This document shows positions 14,916-22,628 of a DNA stretch of 28,886 nucleotides, piece after piece. A program made the position numbers and the translations under genes. The first letter of the stretch is position 1, and every line of letters starts with the position of its first letter. The stretch comes from Streptomyces sp. NRRL S-337 (GTDB lineage Bacteria > Actinomycetota > Actinomycetes > Streptomycetales > Streptomycetaceae), in the NCBI RefSeq assembly GCF_000720175.1, contig NZ_JOIX01000084.1, forward strand, positions 1 to 28,886, given 5' to 3'. A model generated the notes under the pieces. It saw only the letters and a list, made by a program, of their open reading frames with translations, ran no database searches and had not been told where the DNA came from.

Positions 14916-16130
14916 GTGAGTTCCGAAGCGTACGTATACGACGCGATCCGCACCCCGCGCGGCCGCGGCAAGGCCAACGGCGCGCTGCACGGCACCAAGC
15001 CGATCGACCTGGTCGTCGGCCTGATCCACGAAGTACGCCGCCGCTTCCCCGGCCTCGACCCGGCCGCGATCGACGACATCGTCCTCGGCGTCGTCGGCCC
15101 CGTCGGCGACCAGGGCTCCGACATCGCCCGGATCGCCGCGATCGCCGCCGGCCTGCCCGACACCGTCGCCGGCGTCCAGGAGAACCGCTTCTGTGCCTCC
15201 GGCCTCGAAGCCGTCAACATGGCCGCCGCCAAGGTCCGTTCCGGCTGGGAAGACCTGGTCCTCGCGGGCGGCGTCGAATCCATGTCGCGCGTTCCGATGG
15301 CATCCGACGGCGGCGCCTGGTTCGCCGACCCGATGACCAACTTCGACACCGGCTTCGTCCCCCAGGGCATCGGCGCCGACCTCATCGCCACCATCGAGGG
15401 CTACAGCCGGCGCGACGTCGACGAGTTCGCCGCACTGTCCCAAGAACGGGCCGCCGCGGCATGGAAGGACGGCCGCTTCGACCGGTCCGTCGTCCCCGTG
15501 CGCGACCGCAACGGCCTCACCGTCCTCGACCACGACGAGCACATGCGCCCCGGCACCACCGCCGACTCCCTCGCCGCCCTCAAACCCTCCTTCGCCACCA
15601 TCGGGGACGCCGGCGGATTCGACGCGGTCGCCCTGCAGAAATACCACTGGGTCGAGAAGATCGACCACGTCCACCACGCCGGCAACTCCTCCGGCATCGT
15701 CGACGGCGCCGCCCTCGTCGCCATCGGCAACAAGGAGGTCGGCGAGCGCTACGGCCTCACCCCCAGGGCCCGGATCCTCTCCGCCGCGGTCTCCGGCTCC
15801 GAACCGACGATCATGCTCACCGGCCCCGCCCCCGCCAGCCGCAAGGCGCTCGCCAAGGCCGGCCTGACCATCGACGACATCGACCTGGTCGAGATCAACG
15901 AAGCCTTCGCCGCCGTCGTCCTCCGCTTCGTCAAGGACATGGGCCTGAGCCTCGACAAGGTCAACGTCAACGGCGGCGCCATCGCCCTGGGCCACCCCCT
16001 CGGCGCGACCGGCGCCATGATCCTCGGCACCCTCGTCGACGAACTCGAACGACAGGACAAGCGCTACGGCCTGGCCACCCTCTGCGTCGGCGGCGGCATG
16101 GGCATCGCCACCGTCATCGAGCGCCTCTGA
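14916..16130 (+). CDS. fadA: Acetyl-CoA C-acyltransferase (3-ketoacyl-CoA thiolase)
   Basis: A 404-residue thiolase of normal length, catalysing the final thiolytic cleavage of 3-ketoacyl-CoA. All three catalytic elements are visible: nucleophile Cys93 in [12 protein letters not shown], His360 in [16 protein letters not shown], and Cys390 in [15 protein letters not shown] (328-334) and [11 protein letters not shown] (118-128) are also conserved. The GTG start at 14916 has GGAAAGG about 7 bases upstream. It lies 22 bp after the acyl-CoA dehydrogenase and 33 bp before fadB, so the two subunits of the oxidation complex are co-expressed. FadA-type degradative function is favoured over biosynthetic acetoacetyl-CoA thiolase by this context. 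Confidence 0.95.
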   Translation: MSSEAYVYDAIRTPRGRGKANGALHGTKPIDLVVGLIHEVRRRFPGLDPAAIDDIVLGVVGPVGDQGSDIARIAAIAAGLPDTVAGVQENRFCASGLEAVNMAAAKVRSGWEDLVLAGGVESMSRVPMASDGGAWFADPMTNFDTGFVPQGIGADLIATIEGYSRRDVDEFAALSQERAAAAWKDGRFDRSVVPVRDRNGLTVLDHDEHMRPGTTADSLAALKPSFATIGDAGGFDAVALQKYHWVEKIDHVHHAGNSSGIVDGAALVAIGNKEVGERYGLTPRARILSAAVSGSEPTIMLTGPAPASRKALAKAGLTIDDIDLVEINEAFAAVVLRFVKDMGLSLDKVNVNGGAIALGHPLGATGAMILGTLVDELERQDKRYGLATLCVGGGMGIATVIERL

Positions 16131-16163
16131 CCCCCTCGTCCCACCCACCACGGAGTACGCACC

Positions 16164-18368
16164 ATGAGTGAACCCGCAGCTTTGTCGACCATCCGCTGGG
16201 AAAAGGACGAGACCGGCGTCGTCACCCTGGTCCTGGACGACCCCGACCAGTCCGCCAACACCATGAACAACGCCTTCAAGACCTCCCTCACCACGGTCGT
16301 CGACCGCCTGGAGGCCGAGAAGGACAGCATCCGCGGCATCATCATCACCTCCGCCAAGAAGACCTTCTTCGCCGGCGGCGACCTCCGCGACCTGATCGCC
16401 GTCACCCCCGCCCAGGCCCAGCAGGCCTTCGAGTCCGGCCTGGGCATCAAGCGCGACCTGCGCCGCCTGGAGACGCTCGGCAAGCCCGTCGTCGCCGCCA
16501 TCAACGGCGCCGCACTGGGCGGCGGTTACGAGATCGCGCTGGCCTGCCACCACCGCATCGCCCTCGACACCCCCGCCACCAAGATCGGCCTGCCCGAGGT
16601 CACCCTCGGCCTGCTGCCCGCCGCCGGCGGCGTCACCCGCACCGTACGACTGCTCGGCATCGCCGACGCCCTGCTGAAGGTGCTCCTCCAGGGCACCCAG
16701 TACAACGCCACCCGCGCCAAGGACGCCGGACTGATCCACCACGTCGCGGCCACCCCCGACGAACTCCTCACCAAGGCCCGCGCCTTCATCGACGAACACC
16801 CCGAGTCCCAGCAGCCCTGGGACGCCAAGGGCTACCGCATCCCCGGCGGCACCCCCGCCCAGCCGAAGTTCGCGGCCAACCTCCCGGCGTTCCCCGCCAA
16901 CCTCAAGAAGCAGCTCAACGGCGCGCCGTACCCGGCCCCGCGCAACATCCTCGCCGCGGCCGTCGAAGGCTCCCAGGTCGACTTCGAGACCGCGCAGACC
17001 ATCGAGGCGCGGTACTTCGTCGAGCTGGTCACCGGCCAGATCTCCAAGAACATGATCCAGGCCTTCTTCTTCGACCTCCAGGCCGTCAACTCCGGCGCCA
17101 ACCGCCCCAAGGGCATCGAACCTCGCACGGTCGAGAAGGTCGCCGTGCTCGGCGCCGGCATGATGGGCGCCGGAATCGCCTACGCCTGCGCCAAGGCGGG
17201 CATCCAGGTCGTCCTCAAGGACGTCACCCTGGAGGCGGCGCAGAAGGGCAAGGCGTACTCGGAGGGGCTGCTCGACAAGGCGCTCTCCCGAGGCCGTACC
17301 ACCGAGCAGAAGCGCGACGAACTGCTCGCCCGGATCACGCCCACCGCCGAGCCCGGCGACCTCGCGGGCTGCGGCGCCGTCATCGAGGCGGTCTTCGAGG
17401 ACGTCGCCCTCAAGCACAAGGTGTTCAAGGAGATCCAGCACATCGTCGCGCCCGACGCCCTGCTGTGCTCCAACACCTCCACCCTCCCCATCACGCTGCT
17501 GGCCGAAGGCGTCGAGCGGGACCAGGACTTCATCGGGCTGCACTTCTTCTCACCGGTCGACAAGATGCCGCTGGTCGAGATCATCAAGGGCGAGCGGACC
17601 GGCGACGAGGCGCTGGCCCGCGCCTTCGACCTGGTCCGCCAGATCAAGAAGACACCGATCGTGGTCAACGACTCGCGGGGCTTCTTCACCTCCCGCGTCA
17701 TCGGCCAGTTCATCAACGAGGGCGTGGCGATGATCGGCGAGGGCCTGGAACCGGCCTCCGTCGAACAGGCCGCCGCCCAGGCCGGCTACCCCGCCAAGGT
17801 GCTGTCCCTGATGGACGAGCTGACCCTGACGCTGCCGCGCAAGATCCGCGAAGAGACCCGACGGGCCGCCGAGGAGGCCGGCGCCACCTGGCAGCCGCAC
17901 CCGGCGGACGAGGTCATCGACCGGATGGTCGACGAGTTCGGCCGCCCCGGCCGGAGCGGGGGTGCCGGTTTCTACGAGTACGGCGAGGACGGCCGCCGCG
18001 CCGGTCTGTGGCCGGGCCTGCGCGAGCACTTCGCCCGCGAAGGCGCCGAGATCCCCTTCATCGACATGCAGGAACGCATGCTCTTCTCCGAGGCGCTGGA
18101 CACCGTCCGCTGCTTCGAGGAGGGCGTCCTCACCTCGGTCGCCGACGCCAACATCGGCTCCATCTTCGGCATCGGCTTCCCGGGATGGACCGGCGGCGTG
18201 ATCCAGTACATCAACGGCTACCAGGGCGGCCCGGGCCGCGAGGACCTCGTCGGCCTCCCCGGCTTCGTGACCCGCGCCCGGGAGCTCCAGACGGCCTACG
18301 GCGACCGCTTCGCGCCCCCCGCATTGCTGGTGGAAAAGGCCGAAAGGGGCGAGAAGCTCAGCGACTGA
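16164..18368 (+). CDS. fadB: Multifunctional enoyl-CoA hydratase/3-hydroxyacyl-CoA dehydrogenase
   Basis: A 734-residue FadB/FadJ-type protein. The N-terminal crotonase domain (about 1-200) has the oxyanion-hole segment KKTFFAGGDLRDL, and catalytic Glu123 (GGGYEIALACHH) and Glu145 (GLPEVTLGLLPAAGG). The central NAD-binding domain starts near 325 with VAVLGAGMMGAGIAYACAKAG, and His460 in GLHFFSPVDKMPLVEI is the dehydrogenase catalytic base. VVNDSRGFFTSRVI and two C-terminal helical domains follow. It hydrates enoyl-CoA and oxidises the 3-hydroxyacyl-CoA, passing the product to the thiolase encoded just upstream. Last gene of the operon, facing the convergent merR gene across a 387-bp gap. Confidence 0.96.
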   Translation: MSEPAALSTIRWEKDETGVVTLVLDDPDQSANTMNNAFKTSLTTVVDRLEAEKDSIRGIIITSAKKTFFAGGDLRDLIAVTPAQAQQAFESGLGIKRDLRRLETLGKPVVAAINGAALGGGYEIALACHHRIALDTPATKIGLPEVTLGLLPAAGGVTRTVRLLGIADALLKVLLQGTQYNATRAKDAGLIHHVAATPDELLTKARAFIDEHPESQQPWDAKGYRIPGGTPAQPKFAANLPAFPANLKKQLNGAPYPAPRNILAAAVEGSQVDFETAQTIEARYFVELVTGQISKNMIQAFFFDLQAVNSGANRPKGIEPRTVEKVAVLGAGMMGAGIAYACAKAGIQVVLKDVTLEAAQKGKAYSEGLLDKALSRGRTTEQKRDELLARITPTAEPGDLAGCGAVIEAVFEDVALKHKVFKEIQHIVAPDALLCSNTSTLPITLLAEGVERDQDFIGLHFFSPVDKMPLVEIIKGERTGDEALARAFDLVRQIKKTPIVVNDSRGFFTSRVIGQFINEGVAMIGEGLEPASVEQAAAQAGYPAKVLSLMDELTLTLPRKIREETRRAAEEAGATWQPHPADEVIDRMVDEFGRPGRSGGAGFYEYGEDGRRAGLWPGLREHFAREGAEIPFIDMQERMLFSEALDTVRCFEEGVLTSVADANIGSIFGIGFPGWTGGVIQYINGYQGGPGREDLVGLPGFVTRARELQTAYGDRFAPPALLVEKAERGEKLSD

Positions 18369-18755
18369 GGGGCCGGGGGCAGGGCCGGGGCCGGAGGTGA
18401 GCCAGGAGCCGGGTGCGGGGACGGGTCGGGGGCGAGCCAGGGGACGGGGCGGGCGCGACTGATGACCGCCCTCGCCCCGGGCCCTTCCCGCCTCCTCGCC
18501 TGCCCCCGCTCCACTGCTTGGGCTTCGACTACAGTCAGTAGCGATCGGGGAACTAATCACTCTCCGTAATCGTTGCCGTAATACGAAGGGTCGGCACACA
18601 AGGCACCGGAGGGACGACGTCCAGGGCATAGGGCGGGCGAGCCCAGCGCACGCCCAACCGCTGGCTTCCCGCGGGGCCACCGCCCCCTCGCTCCTGCGGG
18701 CCTCTGGCTCCCGCGAGCGCTCCTGGCTCCCGCGGGCTCCGTCCCTCTCAGCGGA
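18369..18755. other. Convergent fadB-merR intergenic region
   Basis: No credible gene. The first part is G-rich low-complexity sequence with a hairpin at 18446-18478 (GGGGCGGGCG against CGCC-CT-CGCCCC, two bases bulged) that could terminate fadB. At about 18530-18585 there is an unusually AT-rich island, with CCGTAAT at 18564 and 18576 and CTAATC at 18553. From 18661 to 18734 the element CTGGCTYCCGCG occurs three times, the last two as 19-bp tandem units at 18704 and 18723, just 3' of merR. Confidence 0.6.
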
Positions 18756-19511
18756 TCAACCCTCCCGAGCGCCGTCCGCCCGGTCCGGAGCGCCTTCCGT
18801 GTCGAACCACTCCCGCAGCTCCTGCTTCATCGAGCGCTGGAAGGCGGTGACCAGTGCCTGCACCACCATGGGCTGCATATGGGCCGAGAGCGACTTCATC
18901 CGCGCCATCTCCTCCGCGTCCGGTCCACCCTCCCGGTGCGGCCCCCATACCTCGTCCTTGAACAGCCGGCTCAGCTCGCGGGCCGCCGAGCGGGTGTGCT
19001 CGATGACGACGGTGCGCGCCGCGAGGATGGTCTCCAGCGCGATCGGTACGTCCAGCAGGCGGGTACCCAGGTGTAGCAGCCCGGGGTCGACGCGGAAGAC
19101 CTGCGGGTCGTCGGTTCGTACGAGCACGCTCATGGCTGCCAGCCGGTCCAGGTCTTCCTCGGTCAGGTCGCGGCCGATCCGCCGCTGCAGCTGGTCACGG
19201 GTGGCGTCCTCGGCCTTGTCCGGGACCCAGCTCGCCACCAGCGCACGGTGGATGGCCAGGTCCTGGGCGCTCAGGTCGGGCGGCAACTGGTCCAGGTAGC
19301 GCTCGATGGCCGACAGGGTGAGGCCCTGGTGCTGGAGTTCCTCGATGAGGGCAAGCCGCGAGAGGTGGTCCGGGCCGTAGCGGCCGACCCGGCGGGGGCC
19401 GATCTCCGGCGGTGGCAGCAGACCGCGGGTGCTGTAGAAGCGGATCGTGCGGACGGTGACGCCGGCGCGGGCGGCCAGTTCGTCGACCGTCAGATCGGTG
19501 GCGGACTCCAT
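18756..19511 (-). CDS. MerR-family transcriptional regulator
   Basis: A 251-residue regulator. The N-terminal MerR winged helix (about 7-75) shows LTVDELAARAGVTVRTIRFYSTRGLLPPPE, then GPRRVGRYGPDHLSRLALIEELQHQGLTLSAIERYL. The C-terminal about 175 residues are not the short metal-binding tail of classic MerR proteins but a longer helical effector domain, so a small organic or acyl ligand is more likely than a metal. It faces the fad operon and its promoter carries a palindrome similar to the one at the fad start point, so control of beta-oxidation is a reasonable inference. There is no Shine-Dalgarno site; the -10 hexamer ends 5 bp before the ATG, suggesting leaderless translation. Confidence 0.9.
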   Translation of the reverse strand: MESATDLTVDELAARAGVTVRTIRFYSTRGLLPPPEIGPRRVGRYGPDHLSRLALIEELQHQGLTLSAIERYLDQLPPDLSAQDLAIHRALVASWVPDKAEDATRDQLQRRIGRDLTEEDLDRLAAMSVLVRTDDPQVFRVDPGLLHLGTRLLDVPIALETILAARTVVIEHTRSAARELSRLFKDEVWGPHREGGPDAEEMARMKSLSAHMQPMVVQALVTAFQRSMKQELREWFDTEGAPDRADGAREG

Positions 19512-19516
19512 GTTCA

Positions 19517-19547
19517 ACAGTATTGCTGTCTCACCATTGTTGTGAAA
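19517..19547 (-). promoter_or_regulatory. merR promoter with embedded palindrome; leaderless candidate
   Basis: On the minus strand: TTCACA (plus 19541-19546) as -35, an 18-bp spacer, and TACTGT (plus 19517-19522) as -10. Only 5 bp separate the -10 from the ATG. A 21-bp imperfect palindrome with core TCAC-N7-GTGA (19527-19547) covers the -35 and part of the spacer, as expected for autoregulation. It matches the fad-operon palindrome at 13 of 21 positions. Confidence 0.5.
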
Positions 19548-19673
19548 CCTTGAGGAACCTTCTGAAGCCTGGGGGAATGAACCCTGGTGGAGGCTTCTTC
19601 TGGAGCTGCCGGATCTTGCGGCGCATCCTTGCTCTTCCTCTGCTGCCTCCCTTTCGCACATGTTGCGGAGCGG

Positions 19674-19862
19674 ATGTCGGGGGTGTGCCTGCCGGTGTGG
19701 CGGGCCGGCCGCGTCTGGGCAGCGGCCTTCGCGCCGGACAAGGCGGAGGCGCTGGAGCCGCTGCTGGCGGCGGCCGGTTTCGAGCGGCTGGTGTGGGTGG
19801 CGGTGCTTTCGCGCCGGTACCGCCGGACGTGGCGCGGGTCTGAGCCCCTCTCGGGGTCGTGA
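19674..19862 (+). CDS. Hypothetical 62-residue protein or gene remnant
   Basis: From the ATG at 19674, third codon positions are almost all G or C, whereas the in-frame sequence just upstream is not, so coding selection appears to begin here. The product contains GRVWAAAFAPDKAEALEPLLAAAGFERLVWVAV and ends RRYRRTWRGSEPLSGS. I recognise no domain. The start has only a weak GGAG upstream. A second high-G+C-third-position segment in another frame (about 19986-20110) begins after a stop, so this could be the remnant of a longer, frame-shifted gene. It lies between merR and the asparagine permease. Confidence 0.4.
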   Translation: MSGVCLPVWRAGRVWAAAFAPDKAEALEPLLAAAGFERLVWVAVLSRRYRRTWRGSEPLSGS

Positions 19863-20450
19863 GCATGGGTGCCGGTGCCTGGGGGCGCCTGGGGGCTCAC
19901 CGAGATGGCAGCGCCTGCTGACCCAGCAGGCGGGCTGGAGCACGGTGACGGTCGGTCGTACCTGGTGGCGTCGTAACCGGTCGCGATGCTGGTCCTGCCC
20001 CCGGAGCCGGAGCCGGAGCCGGTACCCGCGTGGGCCGCGCCGGGGCGGGATTGCGGGCAGGGTCACGAGATCGAGGGCGCGCTGTCGGAGCCGGCCGGGC
20101 TGTCCCGAGGGGCGGGTGGAGGTCGAGCCGGGTGTCGCGGCGGCGAATATGTGCCTGAACCGAATGGAAACCGACTGGAAGCCGACTGAAAACCGAATGG
20201 AACAGGTCAAGAAGTGTGCGTTGCTGGGCGAGGAGGGGGCCGGAAACGGGTGAACTCGCCCGGACTTTCAAAATGTGCCGCCGGATATTTCGTGCCAAAA
20301 ACGGACAAATCTTGGATGGCCTATACACGCTGTGATCTTGCCCACAGACGGAGGGGCGCTCTTCGGGGAAGGTGTGCCGTCGGCCGTCCGCGCGATCCGC
20401 GGGATCCGGCCACCGCGCAAGCGCCTGCCCGAAAGCGAGATACACCAGCA
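19863..20450. other. Upstream region of ansP
   Basis: No confident gene. The left half is GC-rich with a possible degraded coding segment near 19986-20110. The right half (20150-20340) is the most AT-rich stretch of the window and includes the 11-bp repeat array at 20160-20203 and a TATACA hexamer at 20322-20327 without a good -35. This is probably the control region of the asparagine permease gene. Confidence 0.55.
20160..20203. promoter_or_regulatory. 11-bp x 4 phased direct repeats upstream of ansP
   Basis: Four head-to-tail units of exactly 11 bp: CCGAATGGAAA, CCGACTGGAAG, CCGACTGAAAA, CCGAATGGAAC. An 11-bp period places each unit on the same face of the helix, the layout used by OmpR/PhoB-type response regulators such as Streptomyces PhoP (PHO boxes are 11-bp direct repeats). 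Read on the minus strand, the unit TTTCAGTCGGC partly resembles the PHO-box unit. It lies about 250 bp before the ansP start. Confidence 0.5.
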
Positions 20451-21920
20451 GTGAGCACAGAAACCGTCACCGAGACAGCCCACAGGTCACCTGACGGGGG
20501 GAGCGGCGCGCAGCAGGACGCGGGCGACGCGGGGTACAGCAAGGGCCTCAAGGGCCGGCACATCAACATGATCGCCATCGGCGGCGCGATCGGCACCGGC
20601 CTGTTCCTGGGCGCCGGCGGCCGGCTGCACTCCGCCGGTCCCGCGCTGGCCGTCGCGTACGCGGTCTGCGGCCTCTTCGCCTTCTTCGTCGTGCGCGCCC
20701 TCGGCGAGCTGGTGCTGCACCGCCCGTCGTCCGGGTCGTTCGTCTCCTACGCCCGGGAGTTCCTGGGGGAGAAGGGCGCCTACGTCGCCGGCTGGATGTA
20801 CGTCGTGAACTGGTCGACGACCGGTATCGCCGACATCACCGCGATCGCGCTCTACACGCACTACTGGAGCCTGTTCACCGACATCCCGCAGTGGGTGATG
20901 GCGCTGATCGCGCTGGCGGTCGTGCTGACGGTGAACCTGATCTCCGTGAAGATCTTCGGTGAGCTGGAGTTCTGGTTCGCGATCATCAAGGTCGCCGCGC
21001 TGGTCGTCTTCATGTTCATCGGCATCTTCCTGCTGGCCACCCACCACCCGGTGGCCGGTCACGCGCCGGGCCTGAACCTGATCACCGACCACGGCGGTAT
21101 CTTCCCGACCGGTCTGCTGCCCGTGGTGATCGTGCTCCAGGGCGTGGTCTTCGCCTACTCCGCGGTCGAGCTGGTCGGCGTCACCGCCGGTGAGACCGGT
21201 GAGCCGCAGAAGGTCGTGCCGAAGGCCGTCAACTCCATCATGTGGCGGGTGGGCGTCTTCTACGTCGGCTCGGTGATCCTGCTGGCGATGCTGCTGCCGT
21301 GGAACAAGTACACCGCCGGCCAGAGCCCGTTCGTCACGGTGCTCTCCAACGTCGGTGTCCCGGCGGCCGGCGACGTGATGAACCTCGTCGTGCTGACCGC
21401 GGCCATGTCCAGCCTGAACTCCGGTCTGTACTCGACCGGCCGGATCCTGCGCTCCATGTCGATGGCCGGCTCCGCGCCCAAGTTCGCCGGCCGGATGAAC
21501 CGCAACCAGGTTCCGTACGGCGGCATCATGCTCACCTCCGCGGTGTGCGTGCTCGGTGTCGGGCTGAACTACTGGCTCCCGGGTGAGGCGTTCGAGATCG
21601 TGCTGAACATCGCGGCGCTGGGCATCATCAGCACCTGGTGCACGATCATGATCTGCCACATGGTCTTCGTGCGCCGCTCGAAGGAGGGGGTGCTGGAGCG
21701 ACCGAAGTTCCGGCTGCCGGGCACCCCGGTCACGGACATCGCCACCATCGTCTTCCTGCTCGGCGTCATCGTGCTGATGTGGTTCGACGACGGTGTCGGC
21801 CGCAAGACCGTGCTGCTGATCCCGGTCATCGCCGCCGCGCTGGTCGCCGGCTGGTTCGGGGTCCGCGGCCGGGTGGCCCGGATCGCCAAGGAACGCGAGG
21901 AGCTCCAAGCGGCCGAGTAG
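20451..21920 (+). CDS. ansP: L-asparagine permease (amino acid-polyamine-organocation family)
   Basis: A 489-residue, 12-helix amino-acid permease that from memory aligns along its length with E. coli AnsP. Conserved blocks are GGAIGTGLFLGAGGRLHSAGPAL (44-66), RALGELVLHRPSSGSFVSYAREFLGEK, AGWMYVVNW, QGVVFAYSAVELVGVTAGET, PKAVNSIMWRVGVFYVGSV, LPWNKYTAGQSPFVT and LTAAMSSLNSGLYSTGRILRSM. It imports asparagine with protons across the cytoplasmic membrane. GTG at 20451 is chosen because it gives the expected N-terminal length; the upstream extension is unrelated. The Shine-Dalgarno site is weak. A strong hairpin follows the stop, and the gene is probably a single transcription unit. Confidence 0.93.
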   Translation: MSTETVTETAHRSPDGGSGAQQDAGDAGYSKGLKGRHINMIAIGGAIGTGLFLGAGGRLHSAGPALAVAYAVCGLFAFFVVRALGELVLHRPSSGSFVSYAREFLGEKGAYVAGWMYVVNWSTTGIADITAIALYTHYWSLFTDIPQWVMALIALAVVLTVNLISVKIFGELEFWFAIIKVAALVVFMFIGIFLLATHHPVAGHAPGLNLITDHGGIFPTGLLPVVIVLQGVVFAYSAVELVGVTAGETGEPQKVVPKAVNSIMWRVGVFYVGSVILLAMLLPWNKYTAGQSPFVTVLSNVGVPAAGDVMNLVVLTAAMSSLNSGLYSTGRILRSMSMAGSAPKFAGRMNRNQVPYGGIMLTSAVCVLGVGLNYWLPGEAFEIVLNIAALGIISTWCTIMICHMVFVRRSKEGVLERPKFRLPGTPVTDIATIVFLLGVIVLMWFDDGVGRKTVLLIPVIAAALVAGWFGVRGRVARIAKEREELQAAE

Positions 21921-21949
21921 TCGCGCACCCAGCGGAGCCTGAGTACGAC

Positions 21950-21990
21950 AGGGCGGTCGCGGCGGGCCGGAAGGCCTCCGCGGCCGCCCT
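21950..21990. terminator. Hairpin terminator after ansP
   Basis: AGGGCGGTCGCGG (21950-21962) pairs with CCGCGGCCGCCCT (21978-21990) over 13 positions with one T-G wobble, around a 15-nt loop, 29 bp after the ansP stop. There is no U-tract. Confidence 0.65.
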
Positions 21991-22048
21991 CGTGCGTGCG
22001 CGGGCGGCCGGGCCCGCTCCCGCCCGGCCTTTGCGCGGTCCCGGTCGA

Positions 22049-22071
22049 TTGTCAGTGGTCGGCTCTACTGT
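22049..22071 (+). promoter_or_regulatory. RecA-NDp/PafBC-type promoter of the macrodomain gene
   Basis: TTGTCAGTG (22049-22057), 8 bp, TACTGT (22066-22071): a full match to tTGTCRGTG-N8-TAnnnT. The ATG follows 6 bp after the -10 hexamer, so the transcript should be leaderless or nearly so. I recall that the S. coelicolor homologue SCO6735 is damage-inducible through such a promoter. Confidence 0.82.
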
Positions 22072-22077
22072 GAACAC

Positions 22078-22560
22078 ATGACCGAAAACACGGGGATTTC
22101 CTACGTCGAGGGGGACGCCACCGCACCGCAGGGCAAGGGCGTCAAGATCATCACGCATGTCTGCAACGACCTGGGCGGCTGGGGCAAGGGCTTCGTCCTC
22201 GCGCTCTCCCGCCGCTGGCCGGAGCCCGAGGCGGCTTACCGCAGATGGCACCGCGAGCGCGCGGGCAACGACTTCGGGCTGGGCGCCGCCCAGTTCGTCC
22301 AGGTCGCCGACCGGCTGTGGGTGGCCAACGTCGTCGGCCAGCGGGGCATCAGAACGGGCAGTAAGGGCGTCCCGGTCCGGTACGAGGCCATCGACGCCGG
22401 GCTCGGCCGGGTGGCGGACCGGGCCGCGGAGCTCGGGGCGTCGGTCCACATGCCGCGGATCGGCTGCGGGCTGGCGGGCGGGAAGTGGTCCCGGGTGGAG
22501 CCGCTGATAGCCGAGCGGCTCACCCGGCGCGGCATACCGGTCACGGTCTACGACCACTGA
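22078..22560 (+). CDS. Macrodomain protein, TARG1/POA1-like ADP-ribosyl hydrolase class
   Basis: A 160-residue single macrodomain. The ADP-ribose-binding elements are GDAT (12-15), IITHVCNDLGGWGKGF (24-39) and HMPRIGCGLAGGKW (124-137), matching the TARG1/ALC1-like class that removes ADP-ribose from proteins and DNA. Human TARG1 uses Lys84 and Asp125; here the position after GCGL is Ala133, so the TARG1 lysyl-intermediate mechanism cannot operate as such. I recall the S. coelicolor counterpart SCO6735 as an active hydrolase affecting antibiotic production. There is no Shine-Dalgarno site. The gene follows ansP but has its own damage-type promoter. The stop codon lies in a 17-bp triple repeat. 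Confidence 0.92.
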   Translation: MTENTGISYVEGDATAPQGKGVKIITHVCNDLGGWGKGFVLALSRRWPEPEAAYRRWHRERAGNDFGLGAAQFVQVADRLWVANVVGQRGIRTGSKGVPVRYEAIDAGLGRVADRAAELGASVHMPRIGCGLAGGKWSRVEPLIAERLTRRGIPVTVYDH

Positions 22561-22593
22561 CGGTCTACGACGACTGACGGTCTGCGGCCACTG
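22543..22593. repeat. 17-bp x 3 repeat spanning the macrodomain stop codon
   Basis: ACGGTCTACGACCACTG (22543-22559), ACGGTCTACGACGACTG (22560-22576) and ACGGTCTGCGGCCACTG (22577-22593). The stop TGA (22558-22560) spans the junction of units one and two. Units one and two differ at one position; unit three differs from unit one at two. Because 17 is not a multiple of three, the copies are out of frame with the gene. Confidence 0.92.
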
Positions 22594-22628
22594 ACTCCTC
22601 GCCCGCCGGCCGCGGGAGGGGCCCGGGC

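Noticed and set aside
14910..17543. Minus-strand ORF of 877 codons opposite thiolase and fadB
   Set aside because: Its Gly/Asp/Glu/Val-rich low-complexity product is the antisense shadow of strongly biased codons; the plus strand carries fully recognised enzymes.
20160..20203. CRISPR-like array
   Set aside because: The units are 11 bp, directly adjacent, without spacers, and there are no cas genes.
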